A program made the position numbers and the translations under genes. Below, in pieces: positions 43,685 to 54,269 of a stretch of DNA of 64,000 bases (its first letter is position 1; every line of letters starts with the position of its first letter). The notes beneath the pieces are model-generated. The model saw only the letters and a list, made by a program, of their open reading frames with translations. It did no database searches and had not been told where the DNA came from. Source of the stretch: Hymenopus coronatus (Eukaryota; Arthropoda; Insecta; Mantodea; Hymenopodidae); NCBI GenBank assembly GCA_030762935.1, contig CM060897.1, positions 108,280,176-108,344,175 of the forward strand, given 5' to 3'.

Positions 43685-44354
43685 GGCAGCATAGCTCAAA
43701 AACGAAAATACCGGTATTTAAGTTAGTATCGTCCAAGGATGCGACACAACGATTTTTCAGCTAATCCCCCTCATACCCAACTATCCTTTATATGGACAAT
43801 TTTCTAAAATTTTGATTTTCTCAAAAATTGCTCTAACGATTTTATTTATATTATACATTAAAGATATTTAAAGACAAATTAAATTATATTTTAAATGTTC
43901 TGGGAATGCTTCTGAAGACATCTTTTATCTGGATGAATTTTTCGGAATTTTGCATAACTGGTAAACCGTAAGTGATAGGCAAAAACTTACTTAACAAAAG
44001 ATGTACAACCCTTTAAAACACATTATTTACGTGTTATAGATTTTTTCGTGGGTTTTACCGTTTTTGAGATATTCCTTCTTATTGGTTTCAGTTTTAAAAT
44101 ATACTTTTCTCATACGGGAACTTGTCTACACCCTGCCACGCAAAGAAACGGACTTCAATCCCATAGCAACCACATTTTAAAACATTTGACTATCGTTTTA
44201 GTCTAGTGCATTCTCTTATATCCCTTCTACATATAAGGAACTAAGAAATAAAGCCATTTCTGCTAAGGTTTATCTCGATTAGCATGAAATAGAAAAGTAA
44301 GCTTATTAACACATGTAAAGAAAGTCATGTGAATGGAACACATAAGATTTTTTT
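43441..44354 (-). mobile_element. Family P copy whose B third became a microsatellite
   Basis: Begins inside a 240-bp TG-rich tract. Then GGCAGCATAGCTCAAAAACG and the remaining blocks run to GAAAGTCATGTGAATGGAAC at about 44310-44345. The palindromic B end is absent. Confidence 0.8.
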
Positions 44355-44755
44355 TCTTTTTATTATTATCACTATCGCTGCTCTTTGGAAAAAAGGAATA
44401 CATGCACACTTTCGTGCACATTGTACAGAAGGACACTTGAAGAATCAGAAAGAATCACATGCACAATATTTTTCAAAGTTGCGTGAACATTTCAGGTAAG
44501 AAAGAAAATAAACTGCCTGCTAACCCGAAGCGGACGCTAACTGCAGATCCGGGAGTGTTAATATGATATATGTTGAAAGAAAACTTGATTCATTGCCCCG
44601 ACTCCAGAAGAGAATCCGTTATGCTGTTTGAGTGTAATACATCGCCACTAAATTCATTTTCCATGTCAATATTCTTAACGAAATATAGTGTTGTGGTAGC
44701 TACAGAAGTCTCAAACCTTTTAGTTAACTCAGTATTGCGTTAATTTTATTGTTAA
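44355..44755. other. Unique stretch, nothing recognised
   Basis: AT-rich with no repeat landmark and no frame longer than chance. Confidence 0.45.
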
Positions 44756-44769
44756 CATTCTCACATAAA

Positions 44770-45590
44770 GAACGGGATGGCTCCCGCGATTTTGCTGTGC
44801 CCGCATTCGAGAGGTCATGGGTTCAATCCCCATGGCCGGCCTTTCTATTCCATAGTTATTTCTGGGCTTTTTCGGGTCGCCAGGCCAATGCTGGGAAGGA
44901 TCATTACAACCCCCGAATTTCTGTACGGGGGAGGTTGCGACCTCTTCAGCTGCTCCGGTGCAAGCGTTGCGGACCCCGAGTCCCCGTAGTACTTCTGACG
45001 TTGCTACAGGTACGTCGTGCCATACATCTGAGCCCCTCCCGGAAGGGAGATGTTCCGAATGGGTTGGACTCGGCAGGCCGGTGGTTCCCGTGATAGATTG
45101 GTACGTCTGGACGGTGACGTCTGAGTGTGTTGTGACACGCCTCAATGTCCAACGGCACTAACCTGGAGAGTTAGTAGACAAAGGTTGGTAAATGTCGCCC
45201 CCAACGAGGTCTTCGGTAGTCATCCCCTTATGGGTTAGACGCGAGTAAGTGGCGAATCCACTTCCTGTGTGTAAAATAGGAACCGGCCAAATGGAAAACC
45301 TCGACCTTGGGATTGTTACCAGTATATAAGGACCGTTCTTTGGGGGCATTGGGCCCTGTGTGGGGCGGGTCCAAATCTGTCAGTCCAACTGTCGGAGAAT
45401 CTCAATATGGTAACTGTAAGGAACCTATCATTGCTACACCGTCGCTTCCTACTACCCGGTTATCCTTTCACCTCGTCGCTCCCTCCTGGGATATAGGCAC
45501 AAAAATTGCACTGGTTTGGTGCCGAGTATCCTCGTCTATAGCTTCTGCTATTCTTACTTGGAGTATTATATTCATACTGCAAGAGTTTTT
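44770..45590 (+). mobile_element. Long GC-rich tRNA-headed SINE (type III, near full length)
   Basis: Head with B-box GGGTTCAATCCCCATGGC at about 44819-44836. A body of more than 700 bp follows with GGCCAATGCTGGGAAGGATC, CGGACCCCGAGTCCCCGTAG, GTAGACAAAGGTTGGTAAAT and TGGTTTGGTGCCGAGTATCC, and the tail is AT-rich. Its GC content is far above the background. Both strands show frames of 114-138 codons, but they follow composition and no homologue is recognised. The tail matches the distal end of the minus copy at 52595-53095. Confidence 0.7.
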
Positions 45591-45760
45591 CTAACATAAA
45601 TCAAGTAGATATTGAATTTTAACAAAAGTCTTTGTAGCATAATTTTGAAATGATAATAGACTTATTTTATCACGTTTTTGAAAGTATTTTTCATATGCTT
45701 GAGAATACCTTTTTTTTTTATTTTTACACATAAAAACGGAATTTATTTCAAGTTAAAAAA

Positions 45761-46922
45761 TCTTATATGTTCCACTCACATTGATTTTCTCTACATCCAT
45801 TAGAGATTATTGTTAAAAAGCTTATTTTTATATTTACTTCATGCTAATAGGAATAAAATTAGCAGTTAATGATCTTATAACTTGCTTCTTTGTAAGTAGA
45901 AGGGAAATAAGAGAGAACCATAGGCTAAAGCGGTAGTCAAATATTTTAACACCTGGTTGCTATGTGATTGAAAATCTTTTGTTTGTATGGCCAGGAGTTG
46001 ACATATTCTTATATGGAAAAAGTAACCATTTTAAATTGAAACCAATAACAAAGAATGACTGCCTCCGTGGTCCAGTGGTCAGCGACCTGACTTCTAACCC
46101 GCAGGTCCTGGATTCGATTCCAGGCTGGGGCGGGGAATTTTTCTTTACCCAGAATTATTCCCTATCCCCCACATTCTGGAAGTATGTATCTGAGAGTAAA
46201 TGTGTTCGTGTTTCAGGAAAGTAAAATAATTTAAACCAAACGTAAAAGAACCTATAGACAAGTTGTTTCAAGTGCAAAGCCCCCAATATGACTTTAGATA
46301 GTAAAGGGGATTATATAAATGAAACAATAAAACAAATAACAAAGTATATTTCAGGAATAGTTAACTCAACCAAAAATGTATGACATCAATTGGGTGTTTT
46401 AATGAGCTCTACATTTTTTATGCACTAAGTGTTAGTCTATCTCTTATGGTTTACCAGTTATACAAAAGTCTTTTAGAATTAAAGAGTACTTCAGAGGTTA
46501 CTCCCACAAATTTTGAGATATACGTTGTAATTGTCATTAATATACGGTGTTTTAATCTAATCCGTTAAAGTCATTTTTGAGAAAATCAGAAACACTGAAT
46601 TTGTTGCACATAAAGGGTAGGTTATGGTGGGGCGGTGGGAGGGGAGAGAATTCTTTTATAATCTTCGTGTTGCATCCGTGGAAGATACTGAACCTAAATA
46701 GCAAGTTTGGTATTTAACCAACTTTTCGTTTTTGAGTTATCTTTTACAGACACACGGACACAAAACACGCGCTCATACACACGGACTTTTTCCTAAAATG
46801 CTTGTTTTGGATATGGGGGACCTTAAAATATTTATTTCCAGTGAAATCAGTGGTATCGAATTTTTGGGTGGAATGCAATACCTTCTCTACCTATGTACAA
46901 TACACCATGTAGAGAAATAAAA
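45761..46922 (+). mobile_element. Full family P copy split by a SINE
   Basis: A end CTTATATGTTCCACTCACAT, B end TATGTACAATACACCATGTA followed by GAGAAATAAAA. Removing the nested SINE (46054-46334 plus one duplication) leaves about 870 bp. Confidence 0.85.
46054..46334 (+). mobile_element. tRNA-headed SINE (type I) with perfect 10-bp duplication
   Basis: Flanked by AATAACAAAG at 46044-46053 and 46335-46344. Head GCCTCCGTGGTCCAGTGGTC, B-box GGATTCGATTCCAGGC at about 46108-46124, body GGGGAATTTTTCTTTACCCA, tail with CAAAGCCCCCAATATGAC. At 281 bp this is the best-preserved type I copy. Confidence 0.9.
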
Positions 46923-47099
46923 GCTGAATATATTAAATTATAATCAACAGGAAATGAGGTAAAAAATTTGAAAAGCTAACCTGTTGCATTTTCTTTCTTG
47001 TGTCTAAAATATTAATAAATATTTCAAGAGCCAGAAACCGCCAGGAAGTAAACTCAAAGAACCGGACTAAAACATAATCTAATGGATCAGCAACACGAG

Positions 47100-47285
47100 T
47101 GGGCTCCGCTGTGGCCGAGTGGTTAGATCACTCACCTCTCACCTAGACCCCAAGTGACCGCATGTAAGATTTGTTCCCCGCCATCGCATTTTACCGGTGC
47201 TCCATCTTCATTCCATACATCATCAGTGCCATCGCCTGCGGTGCTACAAGTAGTAAAAGCGGGCGTTAAACACTAACATATATAT
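47100..47285 (+). mobile_element. tRNA-headed SINE (type VI)
   Basis: GCTCCGCTGTGGCCGAGTGG carries the A-box. The B-box region has decayed (ACCCCAAGTGACCGCATG). The tail GCGGGCGTTAAACACTAAC matches 26400-26628. Confidence 0.7.
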
Positions 47286-47418
47286 AGCAACACGTGTCAC
47301 ATGTCCAATTTCTTCTGGCAAGCGCTCGTTCTCCCAAATTTGCATTTACACCTTTCACCCGTACTCTTCTGTCGCCAGCAAAGTAATCAGCTGTAATTAA
47401 ATTTCTTGAGGAAAGTTT

Positions 47419-48195
47419 CTAGTGTGTTCCATTTACATTACTTGCTCTACCTATTCTGCAAAAAATTATTCTTATACACGCTTATTCTCCTCTCTACTCT
47501 ATGCTAATAGAGATAAACATTTGCAGAAATGATCTCATTACTTGCTTCCTTATAAGTAGAAGGGAAGTCGGGGAATGCACTAAGCTAAAGCGACAGTCAC
47601 ATCTTTAAAAAGTCGGTCACTTTATATGATGCAATTGAAATTCCCTTCTCTTTGAATGACCAAACATGCAAAAAGGTATAATAATTTCCCATTTGAAAAA
47701 ACTAATTTTAAAACCAATAACAAGGAATATCTCGGCAATGATTTACCTCGACAAAAAAAAAATTAATCGAGATAAACATTAGCAGAAATTTATCTTGTTA
47801 CTTAGTTCCTTGTACGTAGAAGGGAAAATATCTAATTTGGTACATTCACATGATGTCCTCTAACTGTTCGGTAAACAAACCTTTTATTCAAAACATTAAT
47901 CTATTTCCTATATCGTGATAAACATAAGCTTCCTTGTAAGTAGAAGGTAAATAAGAAAATGCACAGGCTAAAGCGGTAGTCTCATCCTTTAAAAGCGGTC
48001 CAAGAGTGGAACGATGTTGTCCTCTTGAGCCGGTCGCTATGTGAAACAATTGAGGTTCCTTCTTCAATTCCACAGCAAACCACATTTTAAAACACTGTCG
48101 CTTAGTCTAGTGTATTCCCGCAATTCCCTCCTACTTATAAGGAGCTGTAACAGAGATGCAAAGAAAGTCATGTGAATGGAACACATCATACATTT
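47419..48195. mobile_element. Cluster of family P left-end fragments, last pair inverted
   Basis: Plus-oriented pieces lie at 47419-47760 (A end decayed), 47762-47830 (AATCGAGATAAACATTAGCA block) and 47835 to about 48050 (GTACATTCACATGATG A end). A minus-oriented A-end piece (about 48055-48195, ending GAAAGTCATGTGAATGGAAC) follows. The last two form another A-A fold-back. Confidence 0.65.
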
Positions 48196-48788
48196 AGGTG
48201 TGCGTGTTATTCTCATTGGTCTTCGTGGACACTTGGGAAATCATGACCAACCTTCTGGTAACCTGATGCTGTAGTCAATTTTGGATTTGGATGTGCCTGT
48301 GCGAAAACGTATTAAACTTTCCATTTAAAACTGCAAAACAAAACATAGCACGTTGTTGTTTTGTGTTTATTTCTTTAGTTTTATATTGCAGTAGACTGCA
48401 CGATAAGTGCACCATAAAATAGCAAGATAGTAAACGTCAGCGTATAGTGTTCTTTTCGTGTTCTACAGAAGAAATATAACCAACCTTTCACCTTATCTAT
48501 GCCAAGAGAAGAAAGTTATATCAATCGATAATGCAAGTCAACAAGAGAGATTTACACCTATGTGTAAATTACTATTATGCAATACAGATAAAACACATAT
48601 GCACAAACATGAATGGATTGTCTATCAAATCAACACAAATCATGAAGCATTTATAAACAGATTCAGTAATAATTGATATTACATTACAATTACCCTTTCA
48701 ATCAATTAAAATTTACTATAAAATTGTTTACGTTTTTTATCTATTATCAATGCCTGTCACATCCCTTACAGTTTTATACGACCAGCCT
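48196..48788. other. Unique AT-rich stretch, nothing recognised
   Basis: No repeat landmarks. The 72- and 83-codon plus frames (48458-48924) lack any motif. Confidence 0.45.
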
Positions 48789-48817
48789 CTACGAGGGACA
48801 CTATTTATATTTTGAGC
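48789..48817 (+). repeat. Solo mariner terminal repeat
   Basis: TACGAGGGACACTATTTATA followed by TTTTGAG resembles the outer end of the mariner at 50300-51454 (minus strand, ATGAGGGCTACTACTTATAT then TTTGAG). The rest of that element is absent and a family P copy starts 16 bases later. Confidence 0.45.
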
Positions 48818-48832
48818 CTAATAATAAAAAAT

Positions 48833-49737
48833 CTGATGTGTTACACTCACATGACTTTGCTCTACAGAACTCCTACAAAAGATTCTTCTTCTTTGTACAC
48901 AATGCTAATCAAGATAAATGTTAGCAGAATGTTATTACTTAGTTCCTTATGAGTAGAAGAGAATAAGGGAATGCACTATGCTAAAGTGATTGTCAAATGT
49001 TTTAAAAGCTATCGTTATGCGATTGTCATTGCAAACCACTTCTTTGCTTGGCCAGGAGTAGAACAAAAGAAAAACAGATACTTCATGTGTGAGAATTTTG
49101 AAACCAAAAACAAGGAATATCTCGAAAACAATTACCTCCACAACAAAAACGTAAAGGACAACAATTGTGTGTTTTGTCATCAGGTACATTTTTTGTGCAG
49201 TACGTTTTTGTTTTTTTTTTCTATCTCTTACGGTTTAGCTGTTAAGCAAAATTCAGCAAAATTCATCCAGAATAAAGGAGTCTTCAGAGGCTATTCACAA
49301 AATAGTCGAGATATACATTTTATTTCGGACATAAATAGCTTAATATACGGGATTTTAATCAAAATCGTTATAGCCATTTTTAAGAAAATCAAAATTTTCG
49401 AAATTTGTTCCATATAATGGGTAGTTTGTGGTGGGGGGATTTTTTTTGAAAATCGTGTCCCATCCTTGGAAGATACTAAACCTAAATACCAAGTTTGGTA
49501 TTTAACGGCCTTTTTGTTTGGAGCTATGCTGTCCACAGACACACACACAGACAGACACACACACACACAGACAGACACACACCCACGCGGACCTTTTTTT
49601 TAAAATGCTTTTTTCGGACTCAGGGGGCCCCAAAACATATATTTCCGGTGAAACCTCGGTATCGAATTTTTGGGTGCATTACAATACCTTCTCTGTCCCT
49701 ATGTACATTGTACATATGTGGCTAGAGAAAGTGAAAA
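48833..49737 (+). mobile_element. Full family P copy
   Basis: 905 bp, with A end CTGATGTGTTACACTCACAT, CA tract at about 49538-49580, palindrome CTATGTACATTGTACATATG and terminus CTAGAGAAAGTGAAAAG. A plus frame of 148 codons (48971-49417) crosses its middle; it matches no known protein. Confidence 0.9.
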
Positions 49738-49769
49738 GCAGTAATTTATCATTAGTAATATAACGAGAG

Positions 49770-50300
49770 ATCCAACATTCATCTAGAGAAATGTTGTAGC
49801 TCGGTTGTATTTAATAAGAATATTTCGTGAATAAAATAACAATGGTTAACATATACAGATACGAAGAATATTCCTAAAGTCCCATTTGTCTTGGCATATA
49901 TTTGCACCGAAATCACTGCAACTTGATGTCTATATCATAAATCTTAGCCTCGTTACTTACAGAATTCGTTGAACTGGTTCCACACAGTCTCTGTTTTTAG
50001 TATTCTGCGGCCTTGAGTTATCAATAAATATGTCTATTTCAGCGATAGAACTTTCCCCAAAACGTTTTGAATCTTCCGCCATTATGATCGGGAATATCAC
50101 TGCACATTGATACTACTATAAGACGAACATTAGTTCAGAGAGTAAACAATTGCACGTGGGTGCGATCAATTTAGAAAAACAATTGTATGTGGGTGTAATA
50201 AAAACGATTAAAAAACGATAAAGAGGTTCCGATTGCTTGGAATTTTACGCGCCAATGTATTAGATTGGCCACTTCCTACGATCACGTGGCATGAACGAAA
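49770..50300 (-). repeat. Promoter-plus-first-exon repeat, copy 2
   Basis: Homologous to 1233-1750 throughout. It holds the same 5' exon, splice donor and upstream region, and is interrupted at about 50300 by the mariner on its upstream side. CGCGCCAATG (50249-50258) is kept, while the facing ATTGG of copy 1 has become ATTGC. Confidence 0.6.
49961..50082 (-). pseudogene. First exon, ZMYM/Crypton-like N-terminus (copy 2)
   Basis: ATG at 50082 on the minus strand opens MAEDSKRFGESSIAEIDIFI and continues DNSRPQNTK. One extra A in the following A-run breaks the frame. The next codons in the restored register are exactly those of copy 1's VWNQF.E.C. The exon ends at 49961 with a strong GTAAGT donor. 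Codon-level agreement between the two diverged copies supports a coding past. The family guess (Crypton/ZMYM/QRICH1 N-terminal region) is tentative. Confidence 0.42.
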
Positions 50301-51454
50301 TGGACATTGAAAATTGCTTTGTTTCTCAAAATATTCCTCTTTACATGCGTTCGAACCATTTGTCACAGCATTTTTTCCAATCCCCTTGAGTCACCTCAAA
50401 AACATGGGTTTTGAACGCATTCAACGGTTTCTTCTGCCGATGAAAATTGTTGTCCACGCATTTTATTCTTTATGTTTAGGAACGAAAAGAAGTCATTAGG
50501 TGCCAAATCAGGACTGTACGGTGGATGAGTCATCAATTCGATTTTTTTGAATGTTCAAATAGTCGGTTCTTAGACGAGGTGTGTGAACGCTCGCATTTTC
50601 TTGAAGAACGATTCGTCGGCACTTGCGTGTTTTCCTTATTTCGCCGACGACGTCCAACAAATTGTTTTGTACCATTCAGAATTGACCGTTTTACGTTCCC
50701 TTAAGGCACAGTTTCCACATGACCAATTTTTCCGAAAACAGGTGATTATTGGTTTCAAAGTGTTTCGAGTGCAAACAACTTTTGTTGGATCTGGTTCATC
50801 CTGAAACACCCTACAGTCGACTGCTATTTACGTCATGGCTCATATACATAGATCCACGATTCGTCGCCTGTTATAGTCTTATACACGTATTTTGAAGCCC
50901 CACCATTGTATTTCTTGAGCATTTGTGTGCACCAATCGGTACGAGCATCCTTTTGAGATTGTGTCAAACTATGTGGGATCCAACGAGAGCAAAACTTTTT
51001 CACGGTTAAATAAGCTTGCAATATTTTAGATATGCTGGTGGAAACAATGCCTAGGGTGCCTGTATCTCACAGTATGTGGCATGACGATCTTGCACTATCA
51101 GTTTTTGCACAGCATCAATGTTTTATGGCACAATTGATTTTGGACGACCTTCACAAATTTCGTCAGAAGTGAACTGCGGCCACCTTAAAAGTCGTTATAC
51201 AAGCGTTTCACAGTGGCAAAGGTTGGAGCTTCATCCCCAAATGTAGTAGTAATCATAATAAATCATTGCACGAACATTTTCAAGCGTTAATTCCATATTT
51301 TCTCTGAGACACAACTTTAAAGTCACTGTAAGCAACGCAAATAAATATCTGAAGTACGTTAAGGTCAACAACGTCAAACTTCCCAGTGGAAACACCAAAA
51401 GACACCTACAGCAATCAGTGTTGCCAACACTCAAAATATAAGTAGTAGCCCTCA
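50300..51454 (-). mobile_element. Near-full-length mariner transposon, inactive
   Basis: The left terminus on the minus strand is ATGAGGGCTACTACTTATAT. The transposase reads ELTLENVRAMIYYDYYY at the N-terminus, then KKFCSRWIPHSLT, a DWCTQMLKKYNGGASKYVY stretch and TGDESWIYVYEP with the first catalytic aspartate (about 50835-50860). The expected second aspartate (H-D-N motif) is QEN here (codon 50598-50600, D to E). The third region SPDLAPND is kept near 50494-50515. Multiple frameshifts and loss of the 3' terminus make it dead. It inserted next to the repeated exon block. Confidence 0.85.
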
Positions 51455-51834
51455 TATCTATGTGTGTGATGCGTATGTTTACTGCTCACAAAATTTACAT
51501 GTTTTATTTTAAGTAATATTTTTGGATGGTCATGATCTAAGCAAAAGGGGAGATATTCGTATCCTGCTTTAAAACGCTACAATAATGCTAGTCATATTCA
51601 GTTTATTAGCATTTTGTTCAAATTTATAAATGAGTGCATTACCAATCAGAAGCTGTAAGTTGCATTTGTTCTAACCCTATAGATATACGTAGTGGAAACT
51701 TCTTTAATAAACAAATATAAGGGTAAAAGTAGATCGGCGAACTTCGAAAGTATGCACTTATATACTGTAAAATTTTCAAACTGATATCTTAAAAAGTTAT
51801 AATGGATCAACTTATTAAATTTAACATTGGGGAA
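51455..51834. other. AT-rich stretch, nothing recognised
   Basis: No landmarks of any repeat seen elsewhere in the window. Confidence 0.45.
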
Positions 51835-52320
51835 TTAGGACTACGCCACGTCTCTGGGGAAGAGAACAGGAATACGCCCTTTACGTGACTCCAGGGTGGG
51901 AGGGATGAAGGGAAGACCCGGATGACGACGGAGGGAGTCCCTAACCGTTACAGATGGGACGATTCTGACGCCGCCTGGTGCCTGCTCACGACCTCAGAGG
52001 GAAAGCGAGTCCGGCCAAGCAGTACCGATGACACCAGAATAAACCTTTACATTGCGCAAGCCACCATCCAGCTGCAACCCGCCAAACACCGTCGCCTAGT
52101 TCTTCAAACCTGAAAGAGATGACTAGGATATGATGGGAACAGGAAATATGGACTGGAAAGTTCGGGGAAACTCTGCATTCGCCTGCGGACCAGAAAACTC
52201 CGGGGGAGGGGGGACAAGAGTCAGGTAAGCGGCCATGGGGATCGAGCCTCACGAATGTGGGCTACAGACGAAACCGCTCGGTATTGGGGCTTTAATTCCC
52301 CTATAATGAAATAGGAATCA
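51835..52320 (-). mobile_element. Long GC-rich SINE (type III)
   Basis: Minus-strand head near 52300 (GAGCGGTTTCGTCTGTAGCC, then B-box GAGGCTCGATCCCCATGGCC at about 52228-52250). The body includes GAATGCAGAGTTTCCCCGAA and the segment shared with 239-345. It ends around GTGGCGTAGTCCTAATTCCC. Confidence 0.65.
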
Positions 52321-52339
52321 GACGGAGGGGAAATGAAAT

Positions 52340-52595
52340 GGCGTTTTATTTATGGACGCTCTTTTTTAACAGCTGTGGTTCTCAGCGTCCCATTCTATAC
52401 TGGGCGTGAAAGGCCGCTTAGAGGCTCTTTATAGGTCTGAGGTTCTTTACGTACCGTAAATCTACGACACGGGGATTTACTTCCTTTCCAAAGGAAGCCT
52501 ATATAAGGATTTTTACGTCTGAAAAAATGTATCATCCTCCGCCGGGTTTGACCCCGCGACCTCGGGTATCTGAATTTACACCATGGAGGGCGACA
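52340..52595 (-). mobile_element. tRNA-headed SINE (type II), nested in a long SINE
   Basis: Same body as 7410-7708 and 25028-25290, with a mutated B-box (GGGTCAAACCCGGCGG on the minus strand). Bounded by GACGGAGGGGA (52321-52331) and GACCGGAGGGGA (52596-52607), an imperfect duplication of the host SINE's tail. Confidence 0.8.
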
Positions 52596-53095
52596 GACCG
52601 GAGGGGACCCGGCACCGAACCATATGTCGGTCATTGCACCTATGCCCCATGAGGAGCACCCCCGGGTAGGGGCGGGGTAGCTGAGAGGATACACCGGGCG
52701 ACCGGAACCAGGCACTGCAACGACAGGGTCCCTACGGAATGGCAGGCTGGAGATCCCATCAGACACAAGGTCCAACGGCCCCAAATGGTGGTCCTCATCC
52801 CGGCAACCAACCGAAGTCGGAACGGAGATTCACAAAGAGCATCCTTTTTCCCTGCCACACTGTACCTAACACCATTATCGACACTTCCAACCCTGAAAGA
52901 AGCCATCGCGGTGAAGGATGAATGAAATGCCAGTGGAAGCAACAAGGAGGGACTGGAAATTCGGTGGATGAAAGAAATGTACCCTACCTTCATTAGGAGA
53001 CCCTGAGAAATCCCGAAAAACCCATGGGTCAGGCAGGCCGGTGACGAGGACCGAAACCGTGTCCTCCCGAATAACTGAGGCTTCCCGCTCGGTAA
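52596..53095 (-). mobile_element. Long GC-rich SINE (type III)
   Basis: Minus head near 53095 (GAGCGGGAAGCCTCAGTTAT, then a degenerate B-box ACGGTTTCGGTCC). CCCATGGGTTTTTCGGG begins the body. The distal end GCACCTATGCCCCATGAG / GGTTCGGTGCCGGGTCCCC parallels the end of 44770-45590. Confidence 0.65.
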
Positions 53096-53257
53096 CTAGT
53101 TGTTCTAACTCTCAATTGCATAATCTATTTTCTACATTTACCGTTCTTTTTCTAATTCGCAAACCGGTATTTATATCCCTTTCAGCGGCATGACAACTGA
53201 AGCGACTCGAATAGCCGTGATCGTGCGATACGTAGTCAGCCGAACGTACCGAGTTCG

Positions 53258-53380
53258 AGTACTAGCAACTGCAGTCAAATGTGCACGTGGTAAAGGATGG
53301 GGAGGACCCAAAGAAAATAACTGGTGTGATGGCACGCTTGGATGCTGCCACGGTTACATTTGACTGCAGTTCTTAGTATT
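53258..53380. repeat. Inverted repeat with 33-bp arms
   Basis: Arms 53258-53290 and 53348-53380 pair over ACTGCAGTCAAATGT and a CGTGG end, with a few mismatches, leaving a loop of about 57 nt. No flanking duplication is evident. It may be a small fold-back element or part of an old tRNA-related head (CGAACGTACCGAGTTCGAGT lies just upstream). Confidence 0.55.
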
Positions 53381-53390
53381 AAACAAGCTG

Positions 53391-53838
53391 TCAAACTGCT
53401 TACAAAATAGTATTCTTCTTTCTACGCTATGCGAATCAGTATAAGCATTAACAGAATGATCCTATTACTTAGATAAGTAGGAGAGAATTAAGGGACTACA
53501 CCAGCGTAAAGCGATAGTCAAAAGTTTTAAAAACTGCAGTTATGTGATTGTCATTACAAATCGCTTCTTTGCTTGGCCAGGAGTAGGACAAAAGAAAATA
53601 CAAGTCCTTTACGATTGAAATTAATAACAAGGAATATCTCGAAAACGGTTACCTTCACAACAAAAATGTAAACATATATTATGTGTTGACGAGATCTACA
53701 TTTTTTGTGCGGCAAGTTTTGTCTATCTCTTACGGTTAAGCAGTTGACAAAAATTCGGCATAGTTCATCCAGAATAAAGAGGTCTTCAGTGGCTATTCCC
53801 AGATAATTCCAGATGTAGATTTTATTTAGGATATATAG

Positions 53839-53904
<66 letters not shown>

Positions 53905-54269
53905 TATTTTAATCAATAAAATAAAAGCCATTTCAATAAAAGCAAAATTTTTGAAATTTTTCCCATATAAAGGGAAGTTTGGGGTGGCGAAATACCTTGA
54001 AATCTTCGTGTCGCATCCTTGGAAGATACTAACCCTAAATACAAAGTTTGGTATTTAACGGTCTTTTCGTTTTTTTGTTTTTTTTTTTGAGCTATACTGT
54101 CCCCCCCCCACACACACACACAGGACATTTTTCTAAAAAAGCTTTTTTTTAATTCAAGGGGTCCCAAAACACGTATTTCCGGTAAAATCTCGGTTTCTAA
54201 TTTTTGGGTGCAATACAATATATTCTGTACACACTATGTACGCAATATGTGTAGAGAAAGTAAAAAAAA
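53391..54269 (+). mobile_element. Family P copy with AT microsatellite
   Basis: Begins just inside the A end (ACAAGCTGTCAAACTGCTTA) and ends ATATGTGTAGAGAAAGTAAA. A GT/TA/CA compound tract (53839-53903) has expanded at a site that is not the usual CA position. Confidence 0.85.
53839..53903. repeat. Compound (GT)(TA)(CA) microsatellite
   Basis: GTGTGTGTGTG, then TATATA over about 45 bp, then CACACACAC. It is self-complementary and could extrude as a hairpin. Confidence 0.9.

Noticed and set aside
43420..43726. Cysteine/valine-rich and histidine/threonine-rich frames on both strands
   Set aside because: They are translations of a TG/CA microsatellite with few possible stops; there is no start context or flanking coding sequence.
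44729..45145. 138-codon minus-strand frame
   Set aside because: It overlaps the head and early body of a GC-rich long SINE. Open frames on both strands reflect composition, and the B-box itself is inside the frame.
51835..53095. Horizontally transferred bacterial DNA suggested by high GC
   Set aside because: tRNA-like heads, repeat structure shared with other loci in the window, and a nested SINE show it is made of host retroposons.
53839..53903. CRISPR-like or satellite array
   Set aside because: Simple dinucleotide repeat only. No regularly spaced repeats with unique spacers occur anywhere in the window.
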